A stretch of 42,109 bases of DNA from Kiritimatiellia bacterium (GCA_017540905.1 JAFYAC010000004.1:1-42109), one strand, 5' to 3'; shown: positions 15,959 through 25,800, counted from the first letter of the stretch. Notes: generated by a model not told the origin, from the letters alone. Numbers and translations are program-made.

Positions 15959-16860
15959 GTTGGACCTGCTGCGGGTTTCCTGGTCCCCCCGCCGGGGGCC
16001 GATTGGCCCTCCAGCAAGGCGGCACGGGCCGACCTGGCCCGCTCCAGGAAGCGGGTCCAGGAGACCGAGTCTCCCGATTGGATGTCCCTGTATAGCGCAT
16101 CCAGCTCGTCTTTGAAAGCCCGCAATTCGGTTTCGATGGCCTCGCGGTTCGTGGCGAGGATGTCCCGCCACATCTGGATCGACCCCGCCGCCAGCCGCGT
16201 CGAGTCGCAAAACCCCGGCCCGCAGAACATACCGACCTCGCCCGCCCGGTTCCGCCCGATTGTCCCCGCCAGCGCCGCCGACACCAAGTGCGGAAGGTGG
16301 CTCGTCCTCGCCAGCAGCCGGTCATGGTCCTCCGGCGCCATCCGCACCGTGGCCGACCCCGCCGCCCGCCACAGCGCCTCCACCCGGCGCACCGCTTCCT
16401 CCGGAACCCCCTCCACCGGCGTCACCACCGTGCGCCGCCCCATGAACAAATCCGCCCGCGCCGCCCCGCCCCCCTGCTTCTCCGACCCCGCCACCGGATG
16501 GCTCCCCACCAGCCACATCCCCGGATGCCGCTCCGCCGCCCGGCGGCAGAACACCCCCTTCGTGCTCCCCATGTCCGTGACCACCGCCCCCTCCTCCAGC
16601 GACCCCGCGATGGCGTCCGCGAACTCCAGGTTCGCCAGCACCGGCGCCGCCAGCACCACCATCGACGCCCCGGCCACCGCCTCCGCCGGCGATGCCGCCA
16701 CGGCATCCACCGCCCCCCGCTCCAGCGCCGTGCGCGCATTGGCCGGCGAGTGGTTGTACCCGACCACCCGCACCCCCAGCCCCTTCAGCGCCAGCGCCAG
16801 CGACGTCCCCATCAGCCCCAGCCCCAGAATGGCCACGCTCTTCTCTTGGAATTCACTCAT
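15955..16860 (-). CDS. tyrA: Prephenate dehydrogenase
   Basis: A 301-residue NAD(P)-dependent prephenate dehydrogenase leading to tyrosine. The Rossmann motif GLGLMG is at 13-18, TDMGSTKG follows the NAD-binding half, and the active-site SHPVAGSEKQG holds the family histidine. The helical C-terminal domain contains RTSHLPHLVSAAL. There is no chorismate mutase or ACT domain. A GGAG site precedes the ATG at 16860. The spacer between it and aroF carries four 10-bp TGCA repeats (16904-16943). Confidence 0.94.
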   Translation of the reverse strand: MSEFQEKSVAILGLGLMGTSLALALKGLGVRVVGYNHSPANARTALERGAVDAVAASPAEAVAGASMVVLAAPVLANLEFADAIAGSLEEGAVVTDMGSTKGVFCRRAAERHPGMWLVGSHPVAGSEKQGGGAARADLFMGRRTVVTPVEGVPEEAVRRVEALWRAAGSATVRMAPEDHDRLLARTSHLPHLVSAALAGTIGRNRAGEVGMFCGPGFCDSTRLAAGSIQMWRDILATNREAIETELRAFKDELDALYRDIQSGDSVSWTRFLERARSARAALLEGQSAPGGGTRKPAAGPT

Positions 16861-16903
16861 TGCCGGATTTCTCCGTGTGGGGCGCGGCTGCGGCCGCGCC
16901 AGA

Positions 16904-16943
16904 CGATTGCAATCGATTGCAGTCGCGTGCAGTCGATTGCAAC
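16904..16943 (-). repeat. Array of four 10-bp TGCA-centred repeats
   Basis: Read on the minus strand the units are GTTGCAATCG, ACTGCACGCG, ACTGCAATCG and ATTGCAATCG, with a strict 10-base period. The array lies in the aroF-tyrA spacer, ending 43 bases before the tyrA ATG. A matching four-unit array is at 20270-20309. CGATTGCAATCG is itself a perfect 12-base palindrome. Confidence 0.85.
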
Positions 16944-16958
16944 CGAAACGACCGTTCC

Positions 16959-17996
16959 TCACGCCAGCGACCGCCCCACCGCCCGCGCCACCTTCTCCAC
17001 CCCTTCCATCATCTCCTTGAAATGCCTGGGCGTCAGCGACTGCCCTCCGTCAGACACCGCCTGCGCCGGCTCCGGGTGGACCTCCACGATCAGCCCGTCC
17101 GCCCCGGCGGCGACCGCTGCCAGCGCCATCGGCGCCACCAAATCCCAGTGCCCCACCCCGTGGCTCGGATCCACCACCACGGGCAGGTGGCTCTCCCGCT
17201 TCAGCACCGGCACCGCGCTCAAGTCCAGCGTGTTGCGCGTGAACTTCTCGAACGTCCGGATGCCGCGCTCGCACAAAATCACCTGTTCGTTCCCCGCGTT
17301 CAGCACGTATTCCGCACTCATCAGCAGCTCCTCCAGCGTGTTCGCGAGCCCCCGCTTGAGCATCACCGGCTTTTTGCACTGCCCCAGCGCCTTGAGCAGC
17401 GCGAAATTCTGCATGTTGCGGGCCCCCACCTGGATGAGGTCCACGAACTCCGAGAACATCTCCACGTCCCGGGCGTCCATCACCTCCGTCACGATGGGCA
17501 GCCCCACGACCGACCGCTGCTCCGCCAGGTACTTCAGCCCCTCCACCCCGAGCCCCTGGAACGAATACGGCGACGTCCGTGGCTTGAACGCCCCCCCGCG
17601 CAGCATCCGCGCTCCCGCCTCCTTGAGGTACGCCCCCAGGGACAGCAGCATCTCGCGCGACTCCACCGCGCACGGCCCGGCCATGACCACCACCCCGCTT
17701 CCGCCGATTTCCAGCCCCCGGTCCCCTCCCCTCACCGGCGGAATCGAAACCACCGTCCGCTCCCCCCTGAACGCCATGCTGGCGCGCTTGTACGGCTTGC
17801 CGACCGGCATCACGTCCTCCACCCCGGGCAGCATGCGGAACGCGCCGGGGTCCGCCTTGGACACGTCCCCGATCAACCCGATGACGGTCTTGCTCTCGCC
17901 GCGGAACACGTGCGCCTTCAGCCCGTACGAGGCAATCTTCTCCTCCACCGCCGCGATCCTGTCCTCGCCGGTCCGTTCTTTCATCACGATGATCAT
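16959..17996 (-). CDS. aroF: 3-deoxy-7-phosphoheptulonate synthase, type I-beta
   Basis: A 345-residue DAHP synthase, the first step of the shikimate pathway. Residues 1-70 (MIIVMKERTGEDRIAAVEEKI) form the ferredoxin-like regulatory domain found in the I-beta group of Thermotoga type, used for feedback control. The catalytic barrel carries MAGPCAVES, LRGGAFKPRTSPYSFQG, QVGARNMQNF, and DPSHGVGH near the C-terminus. A GGAG site lies 8 bases before the ATG at 17996 and a promoter is at 18042-18070. It heads the aromatic operon. Confidence 0.96.
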   Translation of the reverse strand: MIIVMKERTGEDRIAAVEEKIASYGLKAHVFRGESKTVIGLIGDVSKADPGAFRMLPGVEDVMPVGKPYKRASMAFRGERTVVSIPPVRGGDRGLEIGGSGVVVMAGPCAVESREMLLSLGAYLKEAGARMLRGGAFKPRTSPYSFQGLGVEGLKYLAEQRSVVGLPIVTEVMDARDVEMFSEFVDLIQVGARNMQNFALLKALGQCKKPVMLKRGLANTLEELLMSAEYVLNAGNEQVILCERGIRTFEKFTRNTLDLSAVPVLKRESHLPVVVDPSHGVGHWDLVAPMALAAVAAGADGLIVEVHPEPAQAVSDGGQSLTPRHFKEMMEGVEKVARAVGRSLA

Positions 17997-18041
17997 ACGT
18001 CAAACTCCATTCCGCCGGCATCCCCGGCCAAACACCCGCGC

Positions 18042-18070
18042 ACAATACCCTCCCCCCCGCCTCCCCGCAA
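18042..18070 (-). promoter_or_regulatory. Promoter of the aroF operon
   Basis: On the minus strand TTGCGG (18070-18065) and TATTGT (18047-18042) are 17 bases apart, giving a leader of about 40 bases with a Shine-Dalgarno site. No attenuator or leader peptide was seen. Confidence 0.55.
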
Positions 18071-18144
18071 TTCAAATTGCACCCTCCAGCGGGAATCGCC
18101 CGCGCCCCCGGCACGTGCCGGTTCCCGCCGGCCGGAATCCGGGC

Positions 18145-18173
18145 TTGACGGCTAACGATCGTTAGCCTATACG
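18145..18173 (+). promoter_or_regulatory. GNAT-TetR promoter with perfect palindromic operator
   Basis: TTGACG (18145-18150) and TATACG (18168-18173) are 17 bases apart. The spacer is filled by the perfect 18-base palindrome GGCTAACGATCGTTAGCC (18150-18167). A regulator bound there would block RNA polymerase. The TetR gene at 18991 in the same operon is the obvious candidate. Confidence 0.85.
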
Positions 18174-18226
18174 CTTGGGCCATGGCAACACGCCCGCACC
18201 GTGCGGGACAGGAAAGGCGGCTATGG

Positions 18227-18994
18227 ATGGACATCCGGCTTGAAGAACCGCGCGACTGGCGCGCGGCGGAAGAACTGACGCGGGAAGCGTTCTGGAACGT
18301 CTACCGCCCGGGCTGCACCGAGCATTACGTCCTCCACCGCTACCGGAGCGATCCCGCCTTCATCCCCGGACTCGACTTCGTGATGGAGGACAGGGACGGC
18401 CGCCTCGCCGGCCACGTGATGTTCTCCAGGGCCGAACTGCTCCTTGGCGACGGCTCCAAGTTCCCCATGTGGACCTTCGGCCCCATCGGCATCCGCCCCG
18501 ACCTCAAACGGCGGGGACTGGGGCTCCGCCTGCTCCTGCACGCCCTGGACGCGGCCCGGACCCTGGGCGTCGGGGCGCTTTGCATGGAAGGCAACATCGC
18601 CTTCTACCGCCATGCCGGGTTCGGCCTCGCGAGCCGGATTGGCCTCCACTACCACTCCGCGCCCCCCGGGGCGGAAGTGCCCTATTTCCTCGCCCGGGAA
18701 CTCCGTCCGGGCTACCTCGCGGGCATCGAAGGCACCTACCACCCCCCGCGCGGCTACTTCGTCGCCGAAGAGGATCCCGCCGGATTCGCCGCCTTCGACG
18801 CCACGTTCCCGGCAAAAACCAAAGCCTTCCGCCCGGGCCAGCTTCCCCAGTTCTGCCGCCGATGCGGCGCCCCTTTGCGCGCCGACGCCGATTGCGGGCT
18901 CCAGCCCGGCGGCGGCATCGATTATTCCCTCTGCCGCGGCTGCTCCGCAACCGTCCCCGTCTCCCGCGAAAGCCCGCCGCAGCAGCAGGCATGA
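18227..18994 (+). CDS. GNAT N-acetyltransferase with C-terminal zinc ribbon
   Basis: A 255-residue acetyltransferase. The GNAT fold spans about 1-150, with the acetyl-CoA loop RRGLGLRLL at 95-103 and the EGNIAFYRHAGF stretch at 121-132. The C-terminal ~45 residues carry two Cys pairs (CRRC and CRGC), a zinc-ribbon-like end not usual in GNATs. The substrate is unknown. An AGGAAAGG site precedes the ATG at 18227. An alternative ATG at 18182 lies 8 bases after the -10 and would give a leaderless 270-residue form. Its stop overlaps the TetR start (ATGA), and both are probably controlled by the operator at 18150-18167. Confidence 0.87.
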   Translation: MDIRLEEPRDWRAAEELTREAFWNVYRPGCTEHYVLHRYRSDPAFIPGLDFVMEDRDGRLAGHVMFSRAELLLGDGSKFPMWTFGPIGIRPDLKRRGLGLRLLLHALDAARTLGVGALCMEGNIAFYRHAGFGLASRIGLHYHSAPPGAEVPYFLARELRPGYLAGIEGTYHPPRGYFVAEEDPAGFAAFDATFPAKTKAFRPGQLPQFCRRCGAPLRADADCGLQPGGGIDYSLCRGCSATVPVSRESPPQQQA

Positions 18995-19665
18995 CGACAC
19001 CACCCGCCATGCCCCCCGCTCCTCCAACCACCAAGGAGCGCATCTTGCGCGCCGCCCTCGAACTCTTCGCCCGCGACGGCTACGACGGCGTCGGCATGCA
19101 GCGAATCGCCAAGGCCATCGGCATCAAGGCCCCGTCGATTTACAAGCACTACAAAGGCAAGCGCGACATCTTCGAAGGCATCCTCCGCCGCATGGAAGAA
19201 CTCGACGCCGAAGCCGCGGCCGCCTGCAACCTGCCGGTCGCCCCTCCTGGCAAGGACCCCGCCGCCTACGCCCGCTCCTCCGCGGCCGACCTGGTCGCCT
19301 TCGCCCGCCGCCAATTCCGGTTCTGGACCGGGGACCCCTTTGCTTCGGCCTTCCGCCGCATGCTCACGGTCGAGCAATTCCGTTCCCCCCGGATGTCCGC
19401 CCTCTACCGCGCCTATCTAGGTGCCGGCCCCCTCGAGTACGTCACGGCCCTTCTCGGCTCGCGGGAAGCCGCCCTGGCCTTCTACGCCCCCATGCACCTC
19501 CTCTACGCCGTCCACGACTCCCCCGGGGGCCGCCAGGCCGCCAAACGTCTGTTGGACGCCCACTTGACCGCCTGGTCGCGCGGATGCACGTCCCGGTCCG
19601 CACCCCGCGGGGAGAAACGCCCGTCCGCGCGCCCCCGGCGGCAAGGAACGCTCAGAACGGATTGA
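18991..19665 (+). CDS. TetR-family transcriptional regulator
   Basis: A 224-residue TetR regulator. The N-terminal DNA-binding domain is at about 14-62, with helix-turn-helix MQRIAKAIGIKAPSIYKHYKGK (36-57), typical of the family. The C-terminal ligand domain is unlike any I can name, and the last 30 residues are basic and low complexity. It is cotranscribed with the GNAT gene (four-base overlap) and likely represses the operon through the palindrome at 18150-18167. The inducing ligand may be the GNAT substrate; that is a guess from context. Confidence 0.92.
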   Translation: MTTPPAMPPAPPTTKERILRAALELFARDGYDGVGMQRIAKAIGIKAPSIYKHYKGKRDIFEGILRRMEELDAEAAAACNLPVAPPGKDPAAYARSSAADLVAFARRQFRFWTGDPFASAFRRMLTVEQFRSPRMSALYRAYLGAGPLEYVTALLGSREAALAFYAPMHLLYAVHDSPGGRQAAKRLLDAHLTAWSRGCTSRSAPRGEKRPSARPRRQGTLRTD

Positions 19666-19684
19666 GAAATCCTGTGGCGGATCT

Positions 19685-19752
19685 GGGAGGTGCGGCTTCC
19701 AGCCGCGTCATGGACCCTTGGACATCCGGCGCGGCTGAAAGCCGCACCTCCC
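19685..19752. repeat. REP-like inverted repeat
   Basis: 19685-19707 and 19730-19752 are inverted copies (22 of 23 match), beginning GGGAGGTGCGGC on the left, with a 22-base loop. It lies between the converging tetR and yqeY genes and could act as a bidirectional transcription end. Confidence 0.75.
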
Positions 19753-19809
19753 AAAAAGCGGATGCACGCTCCCTTGAACCGCCCCTCGCCGTAGACAACG
19801 GACTGAAAA

Positions 19810-20250
19810 TCAGGAAAGCAGCCCCTGCAGGATCTGGCTGACCGTCTTGCCGTCGGCGCGGTGGGCGATCCGGGGCTTGAGGGCGGCCATGAGCTTGCCC
19901 ATTTCCTTCTTGGAGGTGATGCCGGTGGAGGCCATCGTTTCGCGGGCGAGGGCTTCGATTTCTTCGCGGGAGAGCGGCGCGGGGAGGTAGCGCTTGAAGA
20001 GGTCCATTTCGGCCTGTTCTTTCGCCGCCAGTTCGGGGCGGCCGCCCTTTTCGTAGAGGGAGATGGCGTCGGCGCGCTGCTTGACCGCTTTCTCCAGGCA
20101 GGCCAGGACGGCGTCGTCCGTCAGGTCTTTCCCGGCGTTGACGGTGGCGTCCTTGATTTGCGCGTGGATGCCGCGGAGGGCCGTCAGGGCGGCCGCGTCC
20201 TTGTTCTTCATGGCGGTCTTGATGTCGGAGAGGATGGTGTCGATGATCAT
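19810..20250 (-). CDS. yqeY: GatB/YqeY domain protein
   Basis: A 146-residue YqeY protein, an all-helical domain also found at the C-terminus of the GatB amidotransferase subunit. The family pattern is clear: an N-terminal helix IIDTILSDIKTAMKNKDAAALTALRGI, then SLYEKGGRPELAAKEQAEMDLFKRYLP and MGKLMAALKPRIAHRADGKTVSQIL. It is thought to help tRNA-dependent amidation or tRNA binding, but its separate role is not settled. The ATG at 20250 has no Shine-Dalgarno site; four 10-bp TGCA repeats lie 19 bases upstream. Confidence 0.94.
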   Translation of the reverse strand: MIIDTILSDIKTAMKNKDAAALTALRGIHAQIKDATVNAGKDLTDDAVLACLEKAVKQRADAISLYEKGGRPELAAKEQAEMDLFKRYLPAPLSREEIEALARETMASTGITSKKEMGKLMAALKPRIAHRADGKTVSQILQGLLS

Positions 20251-20269
20251 GGGGGGATTTCTTTCTTTT

Positions 20270-20309
20270 CGAGTGCAATCGAGTGCAGTCGAGTGCAGTC
20301 GATTGCAAT
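20270..20309 (-). repeat. Array of four 10-bp TGCA-centred repeats
   Basis: On the minus strand the units are ATTGCAATCG, ACTGCACTCG, ACTGCACTCG and ATTGCACTCG, with no spacer. Number, period, strand and unit order match the array at 16904-16943. It lies between the stop of the 851-residue secreted protein (20318) and the yqeY ATG (20250). Confidence 0.85.
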
Positions 20310-20317
20310 CGGGGGGG

Positions 20318-22873
20318 TCAGGGGGCCGCGGGCAGGCTCAGTGGGAAGCCCGCGGGGTCGAGTTCGGCGGCGGTCTTGGAGCGGAGGGTGGCGGTGGAGG
20401 CTTCGGGGTCGCTGCTCACCCACTCCATGGACCAGGTGCCGGTCTGGCCGGAGGGCGAGGTCATGGTGCCGGACATGAATTTGTCGTTCCAGCGGGCGCC
20501 GCGGTAGATGGCGGAGGCGCCGTCCCATTTCTCGCGGGTCTCGAAGCGGACGGTCTTGCCGTTGAGGTGCCAGTCCCACCAGTAGTCGTTGGGCGAGGTG
20601 TCGTGCATCGAGCCGTCGGCGTAGATGCGCGCGGCGTAGGCGCACGCCTTCGCCCCTTCCCACTGGTACAGGAACCGCCAGGTGCCGACCAGGCCCTCCA
20701 CCGGCGCGTCGGCCGCGAGGGTCACGCGCGCCGTGGCGCTGATTTCGCCGTAGCCGTTCCGGACCGTGACGGTGTAGTCGCCGGCGGTCGCTTCGGCGGC
20801 GGTCATGGTCATGAAGGTGTCGCGCCGCCCGGTGTCCACGCCGTTGTGGTACCACGTGTAGCGCAGCGGCGGCGTGCCCTTGGCCAGCGCGGAGAGCATG
20901 ACGGTTTCGCCGGCCTTCGCCTCGTAGTCGAAGGGTTTGGACGCGAAGCTCGGCGGCGTGTTCGTCCCCTCGATGCGCAGGAGTTCCTTGCGCAGCGGCG
21001 AGAAGGTCTTGTGCGGCGGCGTCCCCCAGTCGTCGCTCCAGATTGTGGACGCGAGACCGATCTCGGCATTGAACCCGGCGTACGCGGTCATGAGGTAGTA
21101 GAAGTCCGGCGCCTGGAGGTTCTGCCCGCGCACGTAGCCCGCCGCGTTGGCTTCCAGGTAGGGCTCGACCCACCCGTAGGCGCCGATGAGGCTGTAGACC
21201 TTGACGGTCAGCTCGGGCTTGATGGAGGCGCGCACGCCGGCGCTGCCCACGACTTCGTAGGTGAAGTTGGTGCGGGTGATGACCCAGCCGGTGTTGCCGC
21301 TGCCGATCTGCTTCCACTGGTCGTCGGTGAGGCGCCAGCGGAAGTCGAGCGCGCGGGAGATGTCGATGGTGGCCTTGACGCTGGCGTTGGTGGCCTGCGC
21401 CTGCACGGAAAGCTCGACGGGCACCTCGACGCGGATGTCCACCCACACGGGCACGGGGCCGATGGTGCCGGCGAAGGTCTTCTTCACGTCGGCGATGGTC
21501 TTGCTCCAGGTGTTGCTGTAGGCGGCGTTGGTGGTGGCGGCGAGCTCGGGATGCAGGTAGACGTGGACATTGCCGTTGACCGCGAGGTCGCAGCTGTTGA
21601 ATTTGCGCTTGAGGATGCCGAAGTCGGCCGCGACGGAGAACCCGGCGCCGACGTCCCACTCGCCGAGGTCGCCCACGAACTCCAGCGGCACCTGGGCGGG
21701 AATCTTGGCGTTGAGCCAGTCGGACTTGAGGACGCCGTTGGTCGAGAAGCTCTTCGCCGTGGAGCCGCCGATGCGCGGGCGGACCAGCCGCCGCCGGGAC
21801 TGTGCGGAGACGGGTTCGCCTTCGCCGTTGTCCACGACGTCGTACTCGGTCCATTCGCCGTCGTCGCTGCTGAAGCTGCCGCCCACGAAGAAGTCCGCCA
21901 GCGTGGCTTCCTCGGTCGTCGCCGTGATGGTGCCGTCCGCAGGCTCGCCCAGCGCGGCGATCCGGCGGTAGAAGATGTTGTTTTCGTCGTCGCTGGCCCA
22001 CAGCTGGCCGACGGCGAGCAGTTCGTACGCGTTGCCGGTGTAGGCGAAGACGAGGGTGTCGTCGGTGGTTCCGGTGATTTCGAGCGTGTCGGTTCCCGCC
22101 GCCCGGCTGGCCGCGATGGACTTCGCCGCGGGGCCGGGGGTATCGGACACTTTCTCGACCAGTTCGTCGACGCTTTCTTCGCCCGCGCCGATGACGAGGA
22201 ACGGCACCACCTGCGGCTCGTCCGATTTGACGGTCGCGGCTTCGCTCGCCAGCACCAGCAGCGACTGCTCGCTGCTGGCGACGTTGCCCTTCGTGTCGGT
22301 GGCCGTAGCCCATACGTCCACGGTCTCGCCCGCCGCGCCGATGGGCCCGTCGGGGGTGTACGTCAGCACGCCGTCCGCCCACGTCACGTCAGCATCGCCG
22401 TAGGCGTGGCGGACGCCGCCGACGTAGATGGCGAGACTGTTGTCCGCGACCACGCCGCTTTCGTCGGCGATCCGCACGGAGATGGACGCCTGGTCCACGG
22501 GCACGGAGACGGCGTCCTTGGCGGGCGAGACGTACTCGATGGTCGGCCCTTCGCGGTCCACCTTCTCGACGCGGTAGAACATGATGTCGTTGGTGAGCGC
22601 GACGGTTTCTTCGAGCGTCCAGCTCGTGATGGGCGTGACGAAGCCCGACGCCGCCTCCCACTCCGCGTTGGTGTCCACCAGCGAAGGCGTGGAATAGACC
22701 CGGTACGCCGCGTTGGGCGCGCCGGGGTCGCCCAGCCAGTTCAGGGTGACGCCGCTGCCGTCCGCGGTGGGCGTGGCGGAATCGATGGGGGTGGTGTCCT
22801 GCGCGAAGGCCTGCGCCGCGAGCGCGACCGCCGCGGCAACCGTCACCGTACGAAACACGTTGGAGAACTTCAT
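20318..22873 (-). CDS. Secreted multidomain Ig-like protein
   Basis: An 851-residue secreted protein of unknown function. It begins with a signal peptide (1-24, cut after AQAFA). Residues about 27-107 form a beta module of the YRVYSTPSL...MFYRVEKV type; about 108-210 look like a bacterial Ig-like domain (GPTIEYVSPAKDAVSVPVDQ). A large beta-rich middle (about 230-640) has no family I recognise. An Ig-like domain (about 645-745, SKPFDYEAKAGETVMLSALAKG) follows, and a ~100-residue C-terminal domain (GTWRFLYQWEG) resembles small lipocalin-like barrels. An AAGGAG site precedes the ATG, and the upstream lipase gene ends 13 bases away, so they share an operon. Confidence 0.85.
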   Translation of the reverse strand: MKFSNVFRTVTVAAAVALAAQAFAQDTTPIDSATPTADGSGVTLNWLGDPGAPNAAYRVYSTPSLVDTNAEWEAASGFVTPITSWTLEETVALTNDIMFYRVEKVDREGPTIEYVSPAKDAVSVPVDQASISVRIADESGVVADNSLAIYVGGVRHAYGDADVTWADGVLTYTPDGPIGAAGETVDVWATATDTKGNVASSEQSLLVLASEAATVKSDEPQVVPFLVIGAGEESVDELVEKVSDTPGPAAKSIAASRAAGTDTLEITGTTDDTLVFAYTGNAYELLAVGQLWASDDENNIFYRRIAALGEPADGTITATTEEATLADFFVGGSFSSDDGEWTEYDVVDNGEGEPVSAQSRRRLVRPRIGGSTAKSFSTNGVLKSDWLNAKIPAQVPLEFVGDLGEWDVGAGFSVAADFGILKRKFNSCDLAVNGNVHVYLHPELAATTNAAYSNTWSKTIADVKKTFAGTIGPVPVWVDIRVEVPVELSVQAQATNASVKATIDISRALDFRWRLTDDQWKQIGSGNTGWVITRTNFTYEVVGSAGVRASIKPELTVKVYSLIGAYGWVEPYLEANAAGYVRGQNLQAPDFYYLMTAYAGFNAEIGLASTIWSDDWGTPPHKTFSPLRKELLRIEGTNTPPSFASKPFDYEAKAGETVMLSALAKGTPPLRYTWYHNGVDTGRRDTFMTMTAAEATAGDYTVTVRNGYGEISATARVTLAADAPVEGLVGTWRFLYQWEGAKACAYAARIYADGSMHDTSPNDYWWDWHLNGKTVRFETREKWDGASAIYRGARWNDKFMSGTMTSPSGQTGTWSMEWVSSDPEASTATLRSKTAAELDPAGFPLSLPAAP

Positions 22874-22886
22874 GGTCCGCTCCTTT

Positions 22887-25800
22887 CTATTCCGCCGCCA
22901 GCACCGTCCAGAACTTCGCCGGGCCGTCGAGCGGCACCGTCGCCTCGGTCCCCTCCACGCGTTCGAGGAAGGTGAACCCTTCGGCCAGGTTCGTCGAAAC
23001 GTAGATGTCGTACCGCCGCACCGCGCGCGCGCCGTCCGGCGCCGCGTCCTCCCACGCGGTCTTCACACCGCCCGCGCCGTCGCCTTCCACCGCGACGATG
23101 CGCACGCCGCAGGCGGCGGACATCGCGGCGAGGGTCTCGGCATCGACCAACACGTCGGCGGGCGGGGTCGCGGAGGCGAGGACTTCGAGGTCGAAGGTCG
23201 CCTCGGTCCAGAGCCCCTGCGCGTCGGTGGCGCGCACGCGGATGCGCCGCACCGCGGCGTCGGCGGCCCGGAAGGACGCCGCCGCGCGCACGGTCGCGCC
23301 GCTCAGCTCGACGAGCGCGTTGTCGTCCGCGCCTTCGCCGTCCGCCAGCGAGTACGTCACCTCGTCGCCCGCGTCGGCGTCGACCGCGCTCAGCAACCCG
23401 ATGTAGGCGCCGACGGCGTTGTTCTCGCGGATGGACCGGCTGCTCAGCGAGATGGCGCTCGGCGCGCTCGCCGCGGCGGTGCGCCCGCTCGCCTCGACCC
23501 ACGCCGAGGCGTGGCCCCAGGCGTCGACGGAGCGGACGTGGACGTAGTAGGCCGTGTTCATGTCCAGCCCCTTCGCCGTCGCGCTGGCCGTGGCTTCCTC
23601 CTCGACCGCGTCCGCCAGCGGCGCCGGTACGGGTTCGAGCGCGATGGCGGTCTCCGCGCCGTAGTCCGGCGCGGACTTGCCGACGGTCTGCAGCGTGACG
23701 TTGCGGACGCCGTTGCCGTATCCGCTCCAGAGGCTGCTGGTCGTCGCGTCGGGGACGCCCAGTTCCAGCGCCACGCCGTCCACCAGCGCGACCGCGGGCA
23801 GGTCGATGTGGAGATAATTGTTGTTGTTGATGTAGATGCTGTTGGTGGTGACCCGTCCAGCCTCGGTCCAGCTGCCGCCCGGCACCTTGTAGTACAGCAC
23901 GATGGGCTTGCCCGTCTCGCCGTTGTCGCCGCCGCGCGTGCGCGCCACGAAACGCAGGGTCGCACTTTCGCAGCCGGAGAGGTCGAGCGCCGGCGACTGG
24001 ATGCCCGGCGCGGGCGCGACCACCAGCCCGTGGTAGTCCCAGTCGGTGTTGGTCGTCGCGCAAATCCAGTTGCTGGAGACCTGCACGTGGTTCGCGCTGT
24101 AGAACCAGCCGCTCTTGTTCGCGCTGCCGCTGAGGTTCACGTTCGGCACCGACTCGAGATCCTTCGGCGTCCCCGCCGCCACCACCGGCGTGAGCTGGAC
24201 CTCGAAGTGGTCCACCAGCCCCGGGTCGGTCCACGTCGCGGTCAGTTCCGTCGAGCTGGCCGTCGCGACGGAGAGGCCGGTCGGGGCGGGGACGGTGTCT
24301 TCGGTCTTGCGGTGGCCGTAGCCGACATCGACCCACTCGCCGTTCACATTGGCGCGCACGTGCCACCAGTACGGGGTGTCCGCGGGGAGGTTCTGGACCT
24401 GGATGTTCGTCACGTTGACGTACCGCGGATAGCCTTCCAGGTGCACGTTCGCGTCCGCGAACTCGCCCTGGCCGTAGAGGCTGGCCGTCGCCGTCGTCAC
24501 GTACGGCCCGCGCTGGTAGCTGTCGCGCCAGGCGTTCGGCGCTTCCAGCTTGAAAGCGACCGTGGCCGCGCCCTCGGGCATGAAGACGAGGTCGCCCCAG
24601 TAATTCGTTTCCCCGCCGTCGCCCGTCGCCTTCGACTGGTTGTAGCCGATGAACTGCCACTCGCCGCCGTCCACGCGGTAGTAGGCGTCCACGCGCGACA
24701 CCGCCGCGGTGCCCTTGCCGTTCCAGTTGGCGTTCTGGAAGTCGATGGCCACCGCCGACGCGCCCAGCAGCGGCAGGTCCTTCGTGACCAGCGCCATGCC
24801 GTTCGTGCCGAACAGGGCGTGTGCGTTCGTCGTGCCGTAGGTGAACCAGCAGGGAGAAGTCTTGACGCTCCCGCTGGTCGTCGTCGTCGCCCCGCCCGGC
24901 GCCTCGTAGCGCCAGTACTGGCCCGCGAGGAACTGGTTCGTGCCGAGCGACCGGTTCGGCGTCGTGTAGATGGAATCCGTCGAGCCCGCCGACACGTCCA
25001 CTTCGTAGTAGTCCGCCCCCGGCACCGCCGCCCACGACAGGTTGAGCCACGCGTCGCCCGTCTCCTGCGCGGGCGTGCGCTCGTCCACGTCGATGACGTC
25101 GATGGTGAACGCCTCGTCGGTGTAGGCTCCGTTGCCGTCGCTCGCCCGGATGCGGCAGAAATGCTGCGGATATTGCTCGTAGTCGAACACCTGCGCCGTC
25201 TTGAGCTTGTTGCCCTCGATGGAGAAGCAGGCGTTGCCCGTGTCCCCGTCGCCCGCCACCAGCGCGTACGTCAGCGCGTCGCCGTCCTCGTCGTAGGCGC
25301 TCAACGTGCCCACCACCGTCCCGATGGGCGCGTTCTCCTCCACGCTCGCGTTGCTGAGCGACAGCCCGCTCGGCGCGTGGTTGCTCTCCGACGCCGTCAG
25401 GTAGGTGCCGCTCACCTGGCGCGTCACGGCCTTGGTCGCCGTGAACGTCACGTCCTTGGGCTTGGTGTACTCGCTGATGCTCTTGAAATTCACCGTGTAG
25501 CTGCGCCCCGGAACCAGCGCCGGCAGCCGCACGCCCGTGCGCTGCCACGGACTCGTCTCGCCCGTCACGTTGTCCACCAGCCGCCACGCCGCGCCCGCCG
25601 ACACCGCGGCGGCCGGCTGGCAGTAGCCGCGCACCTGCGTGAGCAGCACCGCCTTCACCGCGTCCATCGTCACCGGCACGTCGAGGTAGCTCGCGTGGTC
25701 CACCTGCTGGCCGTCCATGGCGTTGAGGTTGAACTTCGCCGCCGTCGGGTGCGCGTTGCGGTCGCTGGCCTTCGCGCAGGAGAGCGAGTCGCTCATCAGC

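Noticed and set aside
16904-20309. TGCA arrays as CRISPR or origin iterons.
   Set aside because: Units are only 10 bases with no spacers, there are no cas or replication genes, and the copies lie in gene spacers of operons.
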